This document shows, piece after piece, positions 8,526 through 16,647 of a DNA stretch of 64,000 nt; within the stretch, counting starts at the first letter, position 1, and every line of letters begins with the position of its first letter. Position numbers and translations under genes: made by a program. The notes below the pieces were generated by a model. The model saw only the letters and a list, made by a program, of their open reading frames with translations, was not told the DNA's origin and made no database searches. This DNA comes from an uncultured Prevotella sp. (GTDB taxonomy: Bacteria > Bacteroidota > Bacteroidia > Bacteroidales > Bacteroidaceae): NCBI GenBank assembly GCA_900322175.1, contig ONYZ01000025.1:1-64000 (forward strand), read 5' to 3'.

Positions 8526-9195
8526 ATGAGAACTATAAGACTCATCACCATACATACCATCGGTGGTAGGAACCATGCAAATAGATGCTGCCAAGGCTAT
8601 CGCACTGGCACGCGAGAACAATCCTGCATATCTGGAGAAAAGACAGATTACGGCCGAAGCCCGTCGAGAAGCTGAGCGCACTAAGGTAGAGAAGAACCTG
8701 AGCGTGAGTCTGGATGCCAGCCTAGGACTGAACCAAGTGGCCGACAATTTCAGCGATGCTTATAGAAATCTGTTGAGTCAGGACAAGGCTACCATCACAC
8801 TATCTATCCCACTGAAAGACTGGGGCAAGCGAAAGAATGCCTATCTGGCGGCTCGCAGTACAGTGGACGTGGCCGAGCGTGCAGAACAGGAATCGGCACG
8901 CGACGTAGAACTGGAGGTAGCACTGACCGTGGCCGACTTTAACGAACGCCAGGCTATAGTGGAGACATCGCGCCAGGCACTGACAATAGCCGAAGACACA
9001 TACGCCCAGACATTGCAGCGCTTTATCCGTGCCCAGGCCAATGCCTATGACCTGTCGCTGGCACAGAGCCACTGGCAGACGGCAAGGCAAAACCAGATAG
9101 CCTCGCTGCAGAACTACTGGCTATCCTACTTCCACCTGCGACGACTTACCCTATACGACTATCAGCATAACAAGCCTATATCATACAGACAATAA
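8526..9195 (+). pseudogene. Truncated TolC-like outer-membrane efflux protein
   Basis: From the ATG at 8575 (or GTG 8563) the frame encodes about 206-210 residues that match only the C-terminal half of an outer-membrane efflux (OEP/TolC) protein: paired coiled-coil helices and a SIPLKDWGKRKNAYLAA segment, ending LTLYDYQHNKPI. Complete members have about 420-480 residues with a signal peptide. A promoter box TATCTTTGC lies at 8493-8501, and a signal-peptide-like start (MRTIRLITIHTI) begins at 8526 in a different frame, with a stop at 8536 in the OEP frame. This suggests an internal deletion with frameshift. No RND or adaptor genes are adjacent. Confidence 0.65.
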
Positions 9196-9228
9196 ACAAT
9201 TACAATCAACAAAACCAATAATTAAAGT

Positions 9229-10743
9229 ATGAGAAAACTATTCTTACCTCTTCTGCTGTTGGTAGCAGTATGTGCCAACGCTGCCGAGAATCCAGTGTTG
9301 ACTATCGAAGGTGGTCAGGTGCAGGGCGTATTGGCCGATGATCATCCTGACGTATTTGTTTATCGTGGTATACCTTACGCTGCGCCTCCTATCAAGGAGA
9401 ACCGATGGAAGGCGCCTCAGCCCGTAGTGCCCTGGAAGGGTGTTAAGATTTGCGATACATTCGGCCGTCCAAGTTACCAGGCCATCCAGTATACCGGTGG
9501 ATACTACACCGAGTGGGGGTATGGCAAGGAGGCTGCATTCAGCGAGGACTGCCTGTATCTTAATGTATGGACCAAGGCTCCTGGCAAGGCAAACAAGAAA
9601 CTGCCCGTAGCACTGTGGATTCATGGTGGCGGCTATCGCGAGGGATTCGGTTCTGAGCCCGAGTTCGACGGTCAGGAGTGGGGAGCCAAGGACGTAGTAC
9701 TGGTAACTATCAACTATCGTCTGGGCGTGTTCGGATTTCTGGTACACCCTGCCCTAACGGCAGAGAGTCCAAATCACGTATCGGGCAACTACGGCATACT
9801 GGACCAGATTGAGGCCCTGAAGTGGATTAAGAAGAATATTGCCCAGTTTGGTGGCGACCCCAATAATGTAACCATCTTCGGACAGAGTGCCGGTGGCGGT
9901 AGCGTTCGTACTCTGTGCGAGAGTCCTCTGGCTCGCGGCCTGTTCCACAAGGCTGTTATCATGAGTGCACAAGGACTAGCTATTCCCGACGAGAAAGGCA
10001 ACATGATGGGTGGCCGCTACAGCGGTGGCACATTCCAGGATGCCGAGGCTAGGGCCAAGAAGGTGTTCGACTGGGCAGGACTGACCGACCTGCAGAAGAT
10101 GCGCCAGGCTTCGACAGAGACCGTGTTTGCCCTGAACACTCTGTATCACCAGATTAACAGCGACGGTCAGCAGGGTGGCGGTCCAATGGCTGCTATGTTC
10201 AGAGGTCTGCCATTCATGCCGATGATCGACGGATATGTAAGCGAGAAGAGTTTCGACGACGCTACACGTCAGGGAACACTTGCCGACGTACCATATATGA
10301 TAGGTTTCACACTGAACGATATGGGTAATATGGCTCCTAACATCGCCGAGTTCTGTAAGGTTCGCGGTGAGAAGGGCGGTAAGGCTTGGGCTTACGAGTT
10401 TGCACGTCCATTGCCCGATGACGGCAGTCATCCTGAAGTGACCGTGCGCCTGAAGGGTGCATTCCACTCTAGCGACCTGTGGTTTGTGTTCAAGAGTCTG
10501 AAGCACTGCTGGCGCCCCTGGACCAAGGGCGACTGGGACCTGAGCGAGAAGATGCTGACAGCATGGACCAACTTTGTGAAGTACAGCGATCCTAACGGAC
10601 CTAAGGGTGGCGTCTGGGCTCCATGCACTGGCAAAAACAAGAAGTTCATGGTGTTTAAGCTTAACGACAAGGACGCCGAGGCATCATACTACGGCGAGCC
10701 AGAGATAGCCCCCCCGCCCACAGGGATTCCCATTCTGATATAA
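9229..10743 (+). CDS. Secreted type-B carboxylesterase/lipase family protein
   Basis: 504 residues, with a signal peptide ending near ANAAE (residues 1-20). Alpha/beta hydrolase features of the carboxylesterase type B family are all visible: FSEDCLYLNVW, the oxyanion-hole HGGGYREG, and the nucleophile elbow FGQSAGGGSV (Ser in GxSxG). The length matches para-nitrobenzyl-esterase-like enzymes. It probably hydrolyses ester bonds of small molecules or acyl or feruloyl groups in the periplasm or outside the cell; the substrate cannot be read from sequence. It follows the TolC remnant by 33 bases and is probably transcribed with or after it. It converges on the symporter gene with a shared terminator. 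Confidence 0.85.
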   Translation: MRKLFLPLLLLVAVCANAAENPVLTIEGGQVQGVLADDHPDVFVYRGIPYAAPPIKENRWKAPQPVVPWKGVKICDTFGRPSYQAIQYTGGYYTEWGYGKEAAFSEDCLYLNVWTKAPGKANKKLPVALWIHGGGYREGFGSEPEFDGQEWGAKDVVLVTINYRLGVFGFLVHPALTAESPNHVSGNYGILDQIEALKWIKKNIAQFGGDPNNVTIFGQSAGGGSVRTLCESPLARGLFHKAVIMSAQGLAIPDEKGNMMGGRYSGGTFQDAEARAKKVFDWAGLTDLQKMRQASTETVFALNTLYHQINSDGQQGGGPMAAMFRGLPFMPMIDGYVSEKSFDDATRQGTLADVPYMIGFTLNDMGNMAPNIAEFCKVRGEKGGKAWAYEFARPLPDDGSHPEVTVRLKGAFHSSDLWFVFKSLKHCWRPWTKGDWDLSEKMLTAWTNFVKYSDPNGPKGGVWAPCTGKNKKFMVFKLNDKDAEASYYGEPEIAPPPTGIPILI

Positions 10744-10753
10744 CAAGGACATA

Positions 10754-10799
10754 AAACAAACATCCGCCTACTTAATTGATAGACGGATGTTTTTTGTTT
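10754..10799. terminator. Bidirectional terminator embedded in a gene end
   Basis: AACATCCGCCTA / TAGACGGATGTT with flanking A and T tracts ends transcription of the esterase. Read on the minus strand, the same hairpin encodes the last residues (NKKHPSIN) and stop of the symporter. Confidence 0.75.
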
Positions 10800-11968
10800 A
10801 CAATAGCTGCCACGCACGAGTCGGACCATACGTTCTCGGCCGTCTCAACCATGTCGATGATAGTGTAGATGGGCAGGATGATGCCAAGCACTGCTACCGG
10901 TGCGCCGATGCCCGACATGAGTGATAGAGTAAGGAAATAACACCCCATAGGCACGCCCGCATTGCCTACTGCCGACACCACCGAGATGACAATCCACGTG
11001 AGTACGGTGACGAAGGTGATGGGCGTGCCACCTTGTTGCATGACAAACAGCGAGGTGACAAGGATGAACGCTGCGCAACCATTCATGTTGATGGTGGTAC
11101 AGATGGGGAGCACAAATCGGGCAATGTTCTTGCGGATACCCAGTCGGTTCTCGGCCGTCTCTATGGTGACAGGCAGCGTAGCAGCACTACTCTTGGTGAA
11201 GAGCGCCATAAGCACAGCCGGAGTCATGCGACCCAGCACATGGATAGGGTTAAGTCCGCGAGCCAGCAGGAACAATGGCAGTACCACAAAGAACTGGATA
11301 ACATTGCCGCCCAGAACTACGAGCACATACTTGCCAATGGAATCGGCAACCACACCTGCAGACACCTGCGCCGACAGCTGAGCAGCAAAGGCCACGATAC
11401 CAAGAGGCAATGCCCAGATGAGTCCGCGAATAAGCAGGAACAGCAACTCCTGAAGTCCAAGCAGCCCCTTTACAACCACCGCTTTGTTTTCTGACTCAGG
11501 CAATTTTGACAGTCCGAACCCGATAGCGAAAGCCAACAATAGCAGCGAGAGCACGTTGCCATCGAGTAATGGCTTAACGATATTGTTGGGGATGATGCTC
11601 AGGATGTGATCAACGTATGAGGTCTGAGGACCGAGATCGGACACCTGCGAAGCATCGACCAATGACTCAAGGGGCAGATTGCCTGGAGCGATAATCACAT
11701 ACAGCACCGCCCCCACTGCTGCTGCCGCAAATGTGGTAAGCAGAGTGTAAGTGAGTGTATGGCCGAAGATACGACCTGACCCTTTAGAACCGAACGTGGC
11801 GAAAGTGGTAATCACCGCCAGCACTATCGTAGGCACAGCCAACAACTGAAACAATCGCGTGTAGACCGTAGCCACAAAGTTCATCGAAGCATCTAGCCAA
11901 TCGGCCCCGAGTAATCCCAGTATAGCACCTATAACAAGTGCACCTATCCAAAGTATAGTATTCTTCAT
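10772..11968 (-). CDS. Dicarboxylate/amino acid:cation symporter (SDF family)
   Basis: 398 residues with eight or more hydrophobic segments. It is a member of the sodium:dicarboxylate symporter family (GltP/SstT-like): the Ser-rich re-entrant region TKSSAATLPVTIETAENRLG and the following TTINMNGCA and VGNAGVPMG loops are family hallmarks. It is the last gene of the minus-strand operon, three bases after the TonB receptor. The family imports glutamate, aspartate, C4-dicarboxylates, serine/threonine or cystine. Given the sulfur context on the other side of the leader ORF, a cystine or amino-acid substrate is possible but unproven. Confidence 0.85.
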   Translation of the reverse strand: MKNTILWIGALVIGAILGLLGADWLDASMNFVATVYTRLFQLLAVPTIVLAVITTFATFGSKGSGRIFGHTLTYTLLTTFAAAAVGAVLYVIIAPGNLPLESLVDASQVSDLGPQTSYVDHILSIIPNNIVKPLLDGNVLSLLLLAFAIGFGLSKLPESENKAVVVKGLLGLQELLFLLIRGLIWALPLGIVAFAAQLSAQVSAGVVADSIGKYVLVVLGGNVIQFFVVLPLFLLARGLNPIHVLGRMTPAVLMALFTKSSAATLPVTIETAENRLGIRKNIARFVLPICTTINMNGCAAFILVTSLFVMQQGGTPITFVTVLTWIVISVVSAVGNAGVPMGCYFLTLSLMSGIGAPVAVLGIILPIYTIIDMVETAENVWSDSCVAAIVNKKHPSIN

Positions 11969-11970
11969 CT

Positions 11971-13944
11971 CTATAATACAAACGAGAAATTCACATAGAT
12001 ATTGCGTCCCTTCTGCGGAATATTACACCAATCAGAATAAGTAGCGTAATACTTGTCAAATAAATTCTCTACACCAAAGCGTATTGACCATTGACTATTG
12101 ACCATTGAGCATTGATAATTGGCCGAGAGATTGAGAATGGCCCATGCCGAAGTTTCGGTCTCGCCATATTTCTTGCCATACTTTGTCTGTCGGGTGTGGC
12201 CTTTCACTTCTGCCTGTAGACCGAGATTGCCCGTGGTGTAGGCCAAACGAGACTGATAAGTAAGTGGAGCGATAAGAGGAAGCGGATCGCCCTCATCATC
12301 TCGCCCAATGCTGTAAGTGCCCTTCGCACTCCATCGAAGTCCTTTGACCGGTTTCCATTCTGCAGATAATGAAGCATTGGCAATAGTGGCATGGTCGATG
12401 TTTCCGTAGACCTTCACGCCCTCGGCTCCAACAGTCATTGCACTCAGACGGTTCTCAAACTGTCCAATGATATAGTTCGAGAAGATGAAGGCATTGCCAT
12501 CGATGCCAATGGATAATTGAGAATTGATAATGGATAATTGATAATTACCACTCAGTTCAATGGCACTCTCGTTCTTCAGACGTGGATTACCTATATAGTC
12601 GTACTGGTCGAACGTATTGTTAAGATAATATCCGTATGCCTCTGTTACGGTGGGCGCACGGCTGCCCCAACCAGCGCCAATTGACAATTGAGAATTGGCA
12701 ATGGATAATTGATAGTTAGCGGCTATGCGGCCTGTTATCTGGTGGTACTCTTGCTTCATACCTGGAAAGAATACGCTCAGTGCCTTGTAACCCTCTTCAT
12801 TGTTCAGTCGCTGGTGCTGCCAAGACAGTTTTCCTGTCAGACGAAGAAATGATTCACTACCCAGTCTGATATTGTCGGCTAAAGCAGCCCCCATGTTCAA
12901 CGTCCCGACATCGGGCCACGTCACCATATACATCGGTGCGGCTCCGCCAGGATACATTGTCATGTCGGCAAACAGACGGTTGTAATAACCATCGATGTTA
13001 AGTTGTGCACCGTGACGTCCAAAACTTCCCGATAACAGTGAGTAGGCACCCGTAGTCCAACTCTTGCCAGGCATATCCATGTGAATAGCGACATCAGGGC
13101 GCTTTGTGTCATCCATCACATGAGTAATATGGTTGTAATACACCTTTGTCTCCCACGACTCCAACTGACGATCCAGGAACAAATGTTTATACGACAGCGA
13201 GGTGATAAAGGCCTCAGCCTTCGCCACATCCATGTTCAGGGCAGGATAGCCCACATCGGTGGCACGGTCGAAGATGAAGGTGGTCTCGATGGCATCGTTG
13301 TCAGCCACCCGATAGCCCCCATTCACGAAAGCATTGACCTTCTGAAACTGGGAGAAAAAGACCTCATTGCCACCACCCGCCTTGTAGTTGTCAGCATGAC
13401 GGTAGAAGGCTCCTCCGTTCACGTATGATCGTTGCGAAGAATGATAAGCATCGGCACCATAAACCTGCACACTACCATTGCTCTCATAGCCAATATTCGC
13501 ACCCAGTCCGTTCAATCTAGTGCTTGAAAACCCCGCCTTACGCAGTCTCAGGTCCAGCGCCCCCCCGATGTTACCTGTAGCCTGCGGATTGCCGTTCAGT
13601 CCACTATTGAGCGTGATGCTCTGCAGATTACTGCTCTCCACGTAACTCGTCACGGGATCCATCTTGTCTGTGCAGGCATAGAAAATCTTCATGCCGTCGA
13701 TAGTAGTCGACAGGCGTTCTGTCTGCATATTGTTCACCGTCGGCTCCCATGCATACGAGCCGCGGCGCACCAACTCTACGTGGTTAAGTTCCTGCAAGTG
13801 CTCGTCAATAGTAGCCACCTGCCCCTTGGCCAATCGCTTGCCGCCCTGTCCGTGGGACACGACCACCACCTCATCTAGATTCTGCGATGAGGTAGCAATC
13901 GTGTCGGACAGGAATATAAATGATAGCAAAACGGTTCCTAACAT
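11971..13944 (-). CDS. TonB-dependent receptor, copper-receptor type (OprC/NosA-like)
   Basis: 657 residues: a short signal peptide, a TonB-box-like LDEVVVVSHG, a plug domain, then an outer-membrane barrel ending in an aromatic-final strand (NIYVNFSFVL). The plug contains ACTDKMDPVTSYVESSNL, close to the Cys/Met-containing loop of copper receptors of the OprC/NosA type. Three in-frame repeat-like stretches (NYQLSIxNSQLSI) interrupt barrel loops. It lies 30 bases after the YtkA-like lipoprotein, whose Met/His motif also suggests copper. Copper or copper-chelate uptake is an inference. Confidence 0.75.
   Translation of the reverse strand: MLGTVLLSFIFLSDTIATSSQNLDEVVVVSHGQGGKRLAKGQVATIDEHLQELNHVELVRRGSYAWEPTVNNMQTERLSTTIDGMKIFYACTDKMDPVTSYVESSNLQSITLNSGLNGNPQATGNIGGALDLRLRKAGFSSTRLNGLGANIGYESNGSVQVYGADAYHSSQRSYVNGGAFYRHADNYKAGGGNEVFFSQFQKVNAFVNGGYRVADNDAIETTFIFDRATDVGYPALNMDVAKAEAFITSLSYKHLFLDRQLESWETKVYYNHITHVMDDTKRPDVAIHMDMPGKSWTTGAYSLLSGSFGRHGAQLNIDGYYNRLFADMTMYPGGAAPMYMVTWPDVGTLNMGAALADNIRLGSESFLRLTGKLSWQHQRLNNEEGYKALSVFFPGMKQEYHQITGRIAANYQLSIANSQLSIGAGWGSRAPTVTEAYGYYLNNTFDQYDYIGNPRLKNESAIELSGNYQLSIINSQLSIGIDGNAFIFSNYIIGQFENRLSAMTVGAEGVKVYGNIDHATIANASLSAEWKPVKGLRWSAKGTYSIGRDDEGDPLPLIAPLTYQSRLAYTTGNLGLQAEVKGHTRQTKYGKKYGETETSAWAILNLSANYQCSMVNSQWSIRFGVENLFDKYYATYSDWCNIPQKGRNIYVNFSFVL
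12081..12120. repeat. In-frame ATTGAC/ATTGAT repeat
   Basis: Short TTGACTATTGACC-like units translate, on the minus strand, to an NYQCSMVNSQWSI segment. Related stretches occur at 12506 and 12676 in the same receptor gene. Confidence 0.7.
12506..12547. repeat. In-frame TGATAATTGAGAATT repeat
   Basis: A run of AATTGA/GATAAT units translates on the minus strand to NYQLSIINSQLSI inside the TonB receptor. Similar AT-rich strings are common between genes in Bacteroidetes, so this looks like a repeat accepted inside a barrel loop. Confidence 0.7.
12676..12720. repeat. In-frame TTGAGAATTGGCAATGG repeat
   Basis: Third copy in the same gene, translating on the minus strand to NYQLSIANSQLSI. Confidence 0.7.
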
Positions 13945-13974
13945 TAGATCTTATTTTTAATTCTTAACTCTTAA

Positions 13975-14913
13975 CTATATCGTCACATCCCAATAGAGCG
14001 TACTTTGATCCTCACCACCAGCTACAACGTTGCCCTCAGCATCCTTCACCTTCAGATGGATGCGCCAAAGACCTGTCATTGTCAGATTGATGGAACCAAG
14101 ATAGCTGCCGTCCTCCTGCTTTACAAGCGGTGTATTGTCAGGCGACGTATGGTTGCCCATGTCAGGCATACGGGGATCGATATCCACAGTAAACGTCTCT
14201 GAAGCCGGTGCATAAGGCGTCGTGATGGGATTGCTTTTCTTCGAAACGTAAGCACGTATCTCGTTCGTTCCCGTTTTCCAATCTGTGGGGTTCACGAGCG
14301 AAAGGAAAAAAGTGTCGTCGCCGACCTTGAACGACTTCAGCCATGCCTGTCCTTCGGGCAATGCATTGACCACAATATCCTTCTTTTCCACACCTCCTGA
14401 CTTGCCTAGCACATCAACCTCGTATGAGTAGGTCCACGATCCGTTCTCACTGCTGTTCATCAGGAACGACACCCAAACGCGCTTGACAGCGAGATAATCG
14501 TAGTTGACAATACGCGACTTATCAGAGACAGGAGTGCTATGATACATATTCATCTTAGACATGTACATCAGCGGCGTGTTGCTGGTCACTGTCAGATCCT
14601 TGATATAGTTGCCAGTCTCCTTTTTGGTGGCGACAAAGTATATATCGTTATAACCAGTATGGAATATTCCAGTCTTGCTATAGACATAGACGTTGTATTT
14701 GCCATCAATTACCGTTGTCAGCTCTGGTATAAGCTTGAGTGTCTGAAGGAAATTGTAAGTATTCAGAGCCTCCTCGGCAGAGCAGCAGTCGGCATCGTTG
14801 GTAATTGTAATACCAGGAATCTCGATACCTGCCTGTACGCCGTCGTCGTTGCTGTTGCAGGCTGTCAATGCAGCTGCGACAAAAATCAGTAAAAATCCTT
14901 TTGCTATCTTCAT
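13975..14913 (-). CDS. Lipoprotein with YtkA/FixH-like C-terminal domain
   Basis: 312 residues. The lipobox LTAC at residues 16-19 marks a lipoprotein. The N-terminal two-thirds are beta-rich and unfamiliar. The C-terminal part carries MPDMGNHTSP, then GSYLGSINLTMTGLWRIHLK, the Met/His motif and beta-sandwich pattern of YtkA/FixH-like domains often linked to copper handling. It sits between SusD and the copper-type receptor in one operon. A role presenting a metal or its complex to the receptor is plausible; the domain assignment is by motif only. Confidence 0.65.
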   Translation of the reverse strand: MKIAKGFLLIFVAAALTACNSNDDGVQAGIEIPGITITNDADCCSAEEALNTYNFLQTLKLIPELTTVIDGKYNVYVYSKTGIFHTGYNDIYFVATKKETGNYIKDLTVTSNTPLMYMSKMNMYHSTPVSDKSRIVNYDYLAVKRVWVSFLMNSSENGSWTYSYEVDVLGKSGGVEKKDIVVNALPEGQAWLKSFKVGDDTFFLSLVNPTDWKTGTNEIRAYVSKKSNPITTPYAPASETFTVDIDPRMPDMGNHTSPDNTPLVKQEDGSYLGSINLTMTGLWRIHLKVKDAEGNVVAGGEDQSTLYWDVTI

Positions 14914-14967
14914 AATTCTAACCTCCTACTAATTCATAATTCTCTTTTTCTAATTTTGGGTATACGC

Positions 14968-16575
14968 TTAGTATCCAGGATTCTGAGGAGTGATACCCAG
15001 ACTCTCACCACTCTTACCTACAGGAATGGGGAAACGGTAGTACTTACCCTGACGGTTGTCGTACTTGGCATGCAGGTGCTTATAGGTCTTGGCAAAGAAC
15101 TCGTTGACCACCTTACCATTCTTGCCGATGTTGCCAGCGGTAGCATAGCTATCATCAAAGTACTCGTTGTTCTTGACACTTTCGAGATCCTTAATAACAT
15201 CCTTCCAACGAGCCAGGTTAAACCATTCCTTCTGCTCATATACAAACTCCAATCCCCACTCACGCTTTATATCATCAAGTGTAACGGTTGCAAGATTGTG
15301 AGCATTGTCGCCATAAGCACGCTGACGGATTTGATTGATTGGATCCTTAGCCTCATCAGCTCTACCAAGAAGTACCAATGCCTCTGCCATGTTGAGCAAG
15401 ACCTCAGCATAGCGCAGTTCTACACGGTCCAAGTCGTTCAGCTTGTAGCACTCGCCAGGACCTTCAGAACCACGGTCAACGAACTTGCCATAGCGTGGAA
15501 GGGTTATAGGTGCCTTGAACTTAGCAATGCTATCGCCTGATGCATCGTAAAGTTCATCGATGTAACTAACATCACGACGTGTATCGGCTTTGTCCCATGC
15601 AGCAAGGAACGAGTCCTGAGCTGGTGAAAGATGGTTCTCCTGTTCTACGTTGAAACCGAAAGTCCATGAGCAATGTACCTGATGGTTACCAGTACCCACG
15701 GCATCACCGTCGTGTACAAAGGTCAGAATCTTCTCATCCTTTGTGGCCTCATTGTCTTTACCCCAGATGCTGGCAAAGCTGCTATTAAGTTTGTAGCCAG
15801 TCACCTTGTTAGCATACTCCACGGCCTTCTCCAAACGGCTTGTAGTATAAGAAGGAGCAGGGTCTGTGGTCTGATCCTTAATGGCATTCACCTGATCGTA
15901 AGTAAGCGGATTACTACCCCAATCAAGATATACTCTTGACAGGAGGCCATATGCGGCAGCCTTAGTAGGAACAGAGGGCAGGCTGGCTGTTGTAGGCAGT
16001 CCTTCAGCGGCTTCCTCCAAATCTTTCACGATCTGTGTGTAGATAGCGTCGATACTGGCACGTGTCTTGGTGTCGCCATTAGAAGAGGTGTAGAGAGGCA
16101 CCTCACCCCAGAGACGTACTAGTACATGATAACCCAGCGCACGAGCCAGCTTGGCACGGGCAATAGATTCTTTCTTTATCTGCTCACTAACGCCGGTTGC
16201 TGCTGTAATCTTCTCAATGGCCTCATTGGCATTGGAAACTGCAGAATTCTTGTTGTACCAACGATTGACGAAATATACATTCGTTGGAGTCAGTTCATGA
16301 CGACTGATCAGTGGACCGTCGGCACTCTCTGGTCCCTCAAAAGAGTGGGTCTTCGATGTGAATGTCTCGACAATGAAAGACAATCCGAAAGCCTTGTGAT
16401 AATACTCGAACAGGGCATTATCGGCCAATGCCAGAGCCTGTTCGTCAGTCAGCGACTCTGATCCTGTCTGGATGGTATTCGCCTCGTCATTGTTGTCGCT
16501 ACTGCAGGATGTTGCTACACCTGAAAAACCTGATGCCAAAATGGCAATTGCTAAAAACTTGTCAATCTTTCTCAT
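14968..16575 (-). CDS. RagB/SusD family nutrient-binding lipoprotein
   Basis: 535 residues with lipobox VATSCSS near residue 24, followed by the all-helical SusD fold: TPR-like helices, RAKLARALGYHVLVRLWGEV, and a C-terminal region with VELRYAEVLLNMAEALVLLG and IKREWGLEFVYEQKEWFNLARW, all typical of SusD/RagB. SusD caps the paired SusC channel on the outer surface. It lies 72 bases downstream of SusC. The substrate is not evident; no glycoside hydrolase or peptidase genes are attached, so this is unlikely to be a standard polysaccharide-utilisation locus. Confidence 0.92.
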   Translation of the reverse strand: MRKIDKFLAIAILASGFSGVATSCSSDNNDEANTIQTGSESLTDEQALALADNALFEYYHKAFGLSFIVETFTSKTHSFEGPESADGPLISRHELTPTNVYFVNRWYNKNSAVSNANEAIEKITAATGVSEQIKKESIARAKLARALGYHVLVRLWGEVPLYTSSNGDTKTRASIDAIYTQIVKDLEEAAEGLPTTASLPSVPTKAAAYGLLSRVYLDWGSNPLTYDQVNAIKDQTTDPAPSYTTSRLEKAVEYANKVTGYKLNSSFASIWGKDNEATKDEKILTFVHDGDAVGTGNHQVHCSWTFGFNVEQENHLSPAQDSFLAAWDKADTRRDVSYIDELYDASGDSIAKFKAPITLPRYGKFVDRGSEGPGECYKLNDLDRVELRYAEVLLNMAEALVLLGRADEAKDPINQIRQRAYGDNAHNLATVTLDDIKREWGLEFVYEQKEWFNLARWKDVIKDLESVKNNEYFDDSYATAGNIGKNGKVVNEFFAKTYKHLHAKYDNRQGKYYRFPIPVGKSGESLGITPQNPGY

Positions 16576-16647
16576 AATGCTTTCTTTTTAAAAATTAATA
16601 CTACTATTGATTATAAATGATTACTACTATCTTTGATACGATAACCG

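Noticed and set aside
8370..8675. A 101-residue plus-strand ORF
   Set aside because: It starts inside the promoter region and reads the truncated TolC gene in the wrong frame; only the short MRTIRL start from 8526 may be a leftover signal peptide.
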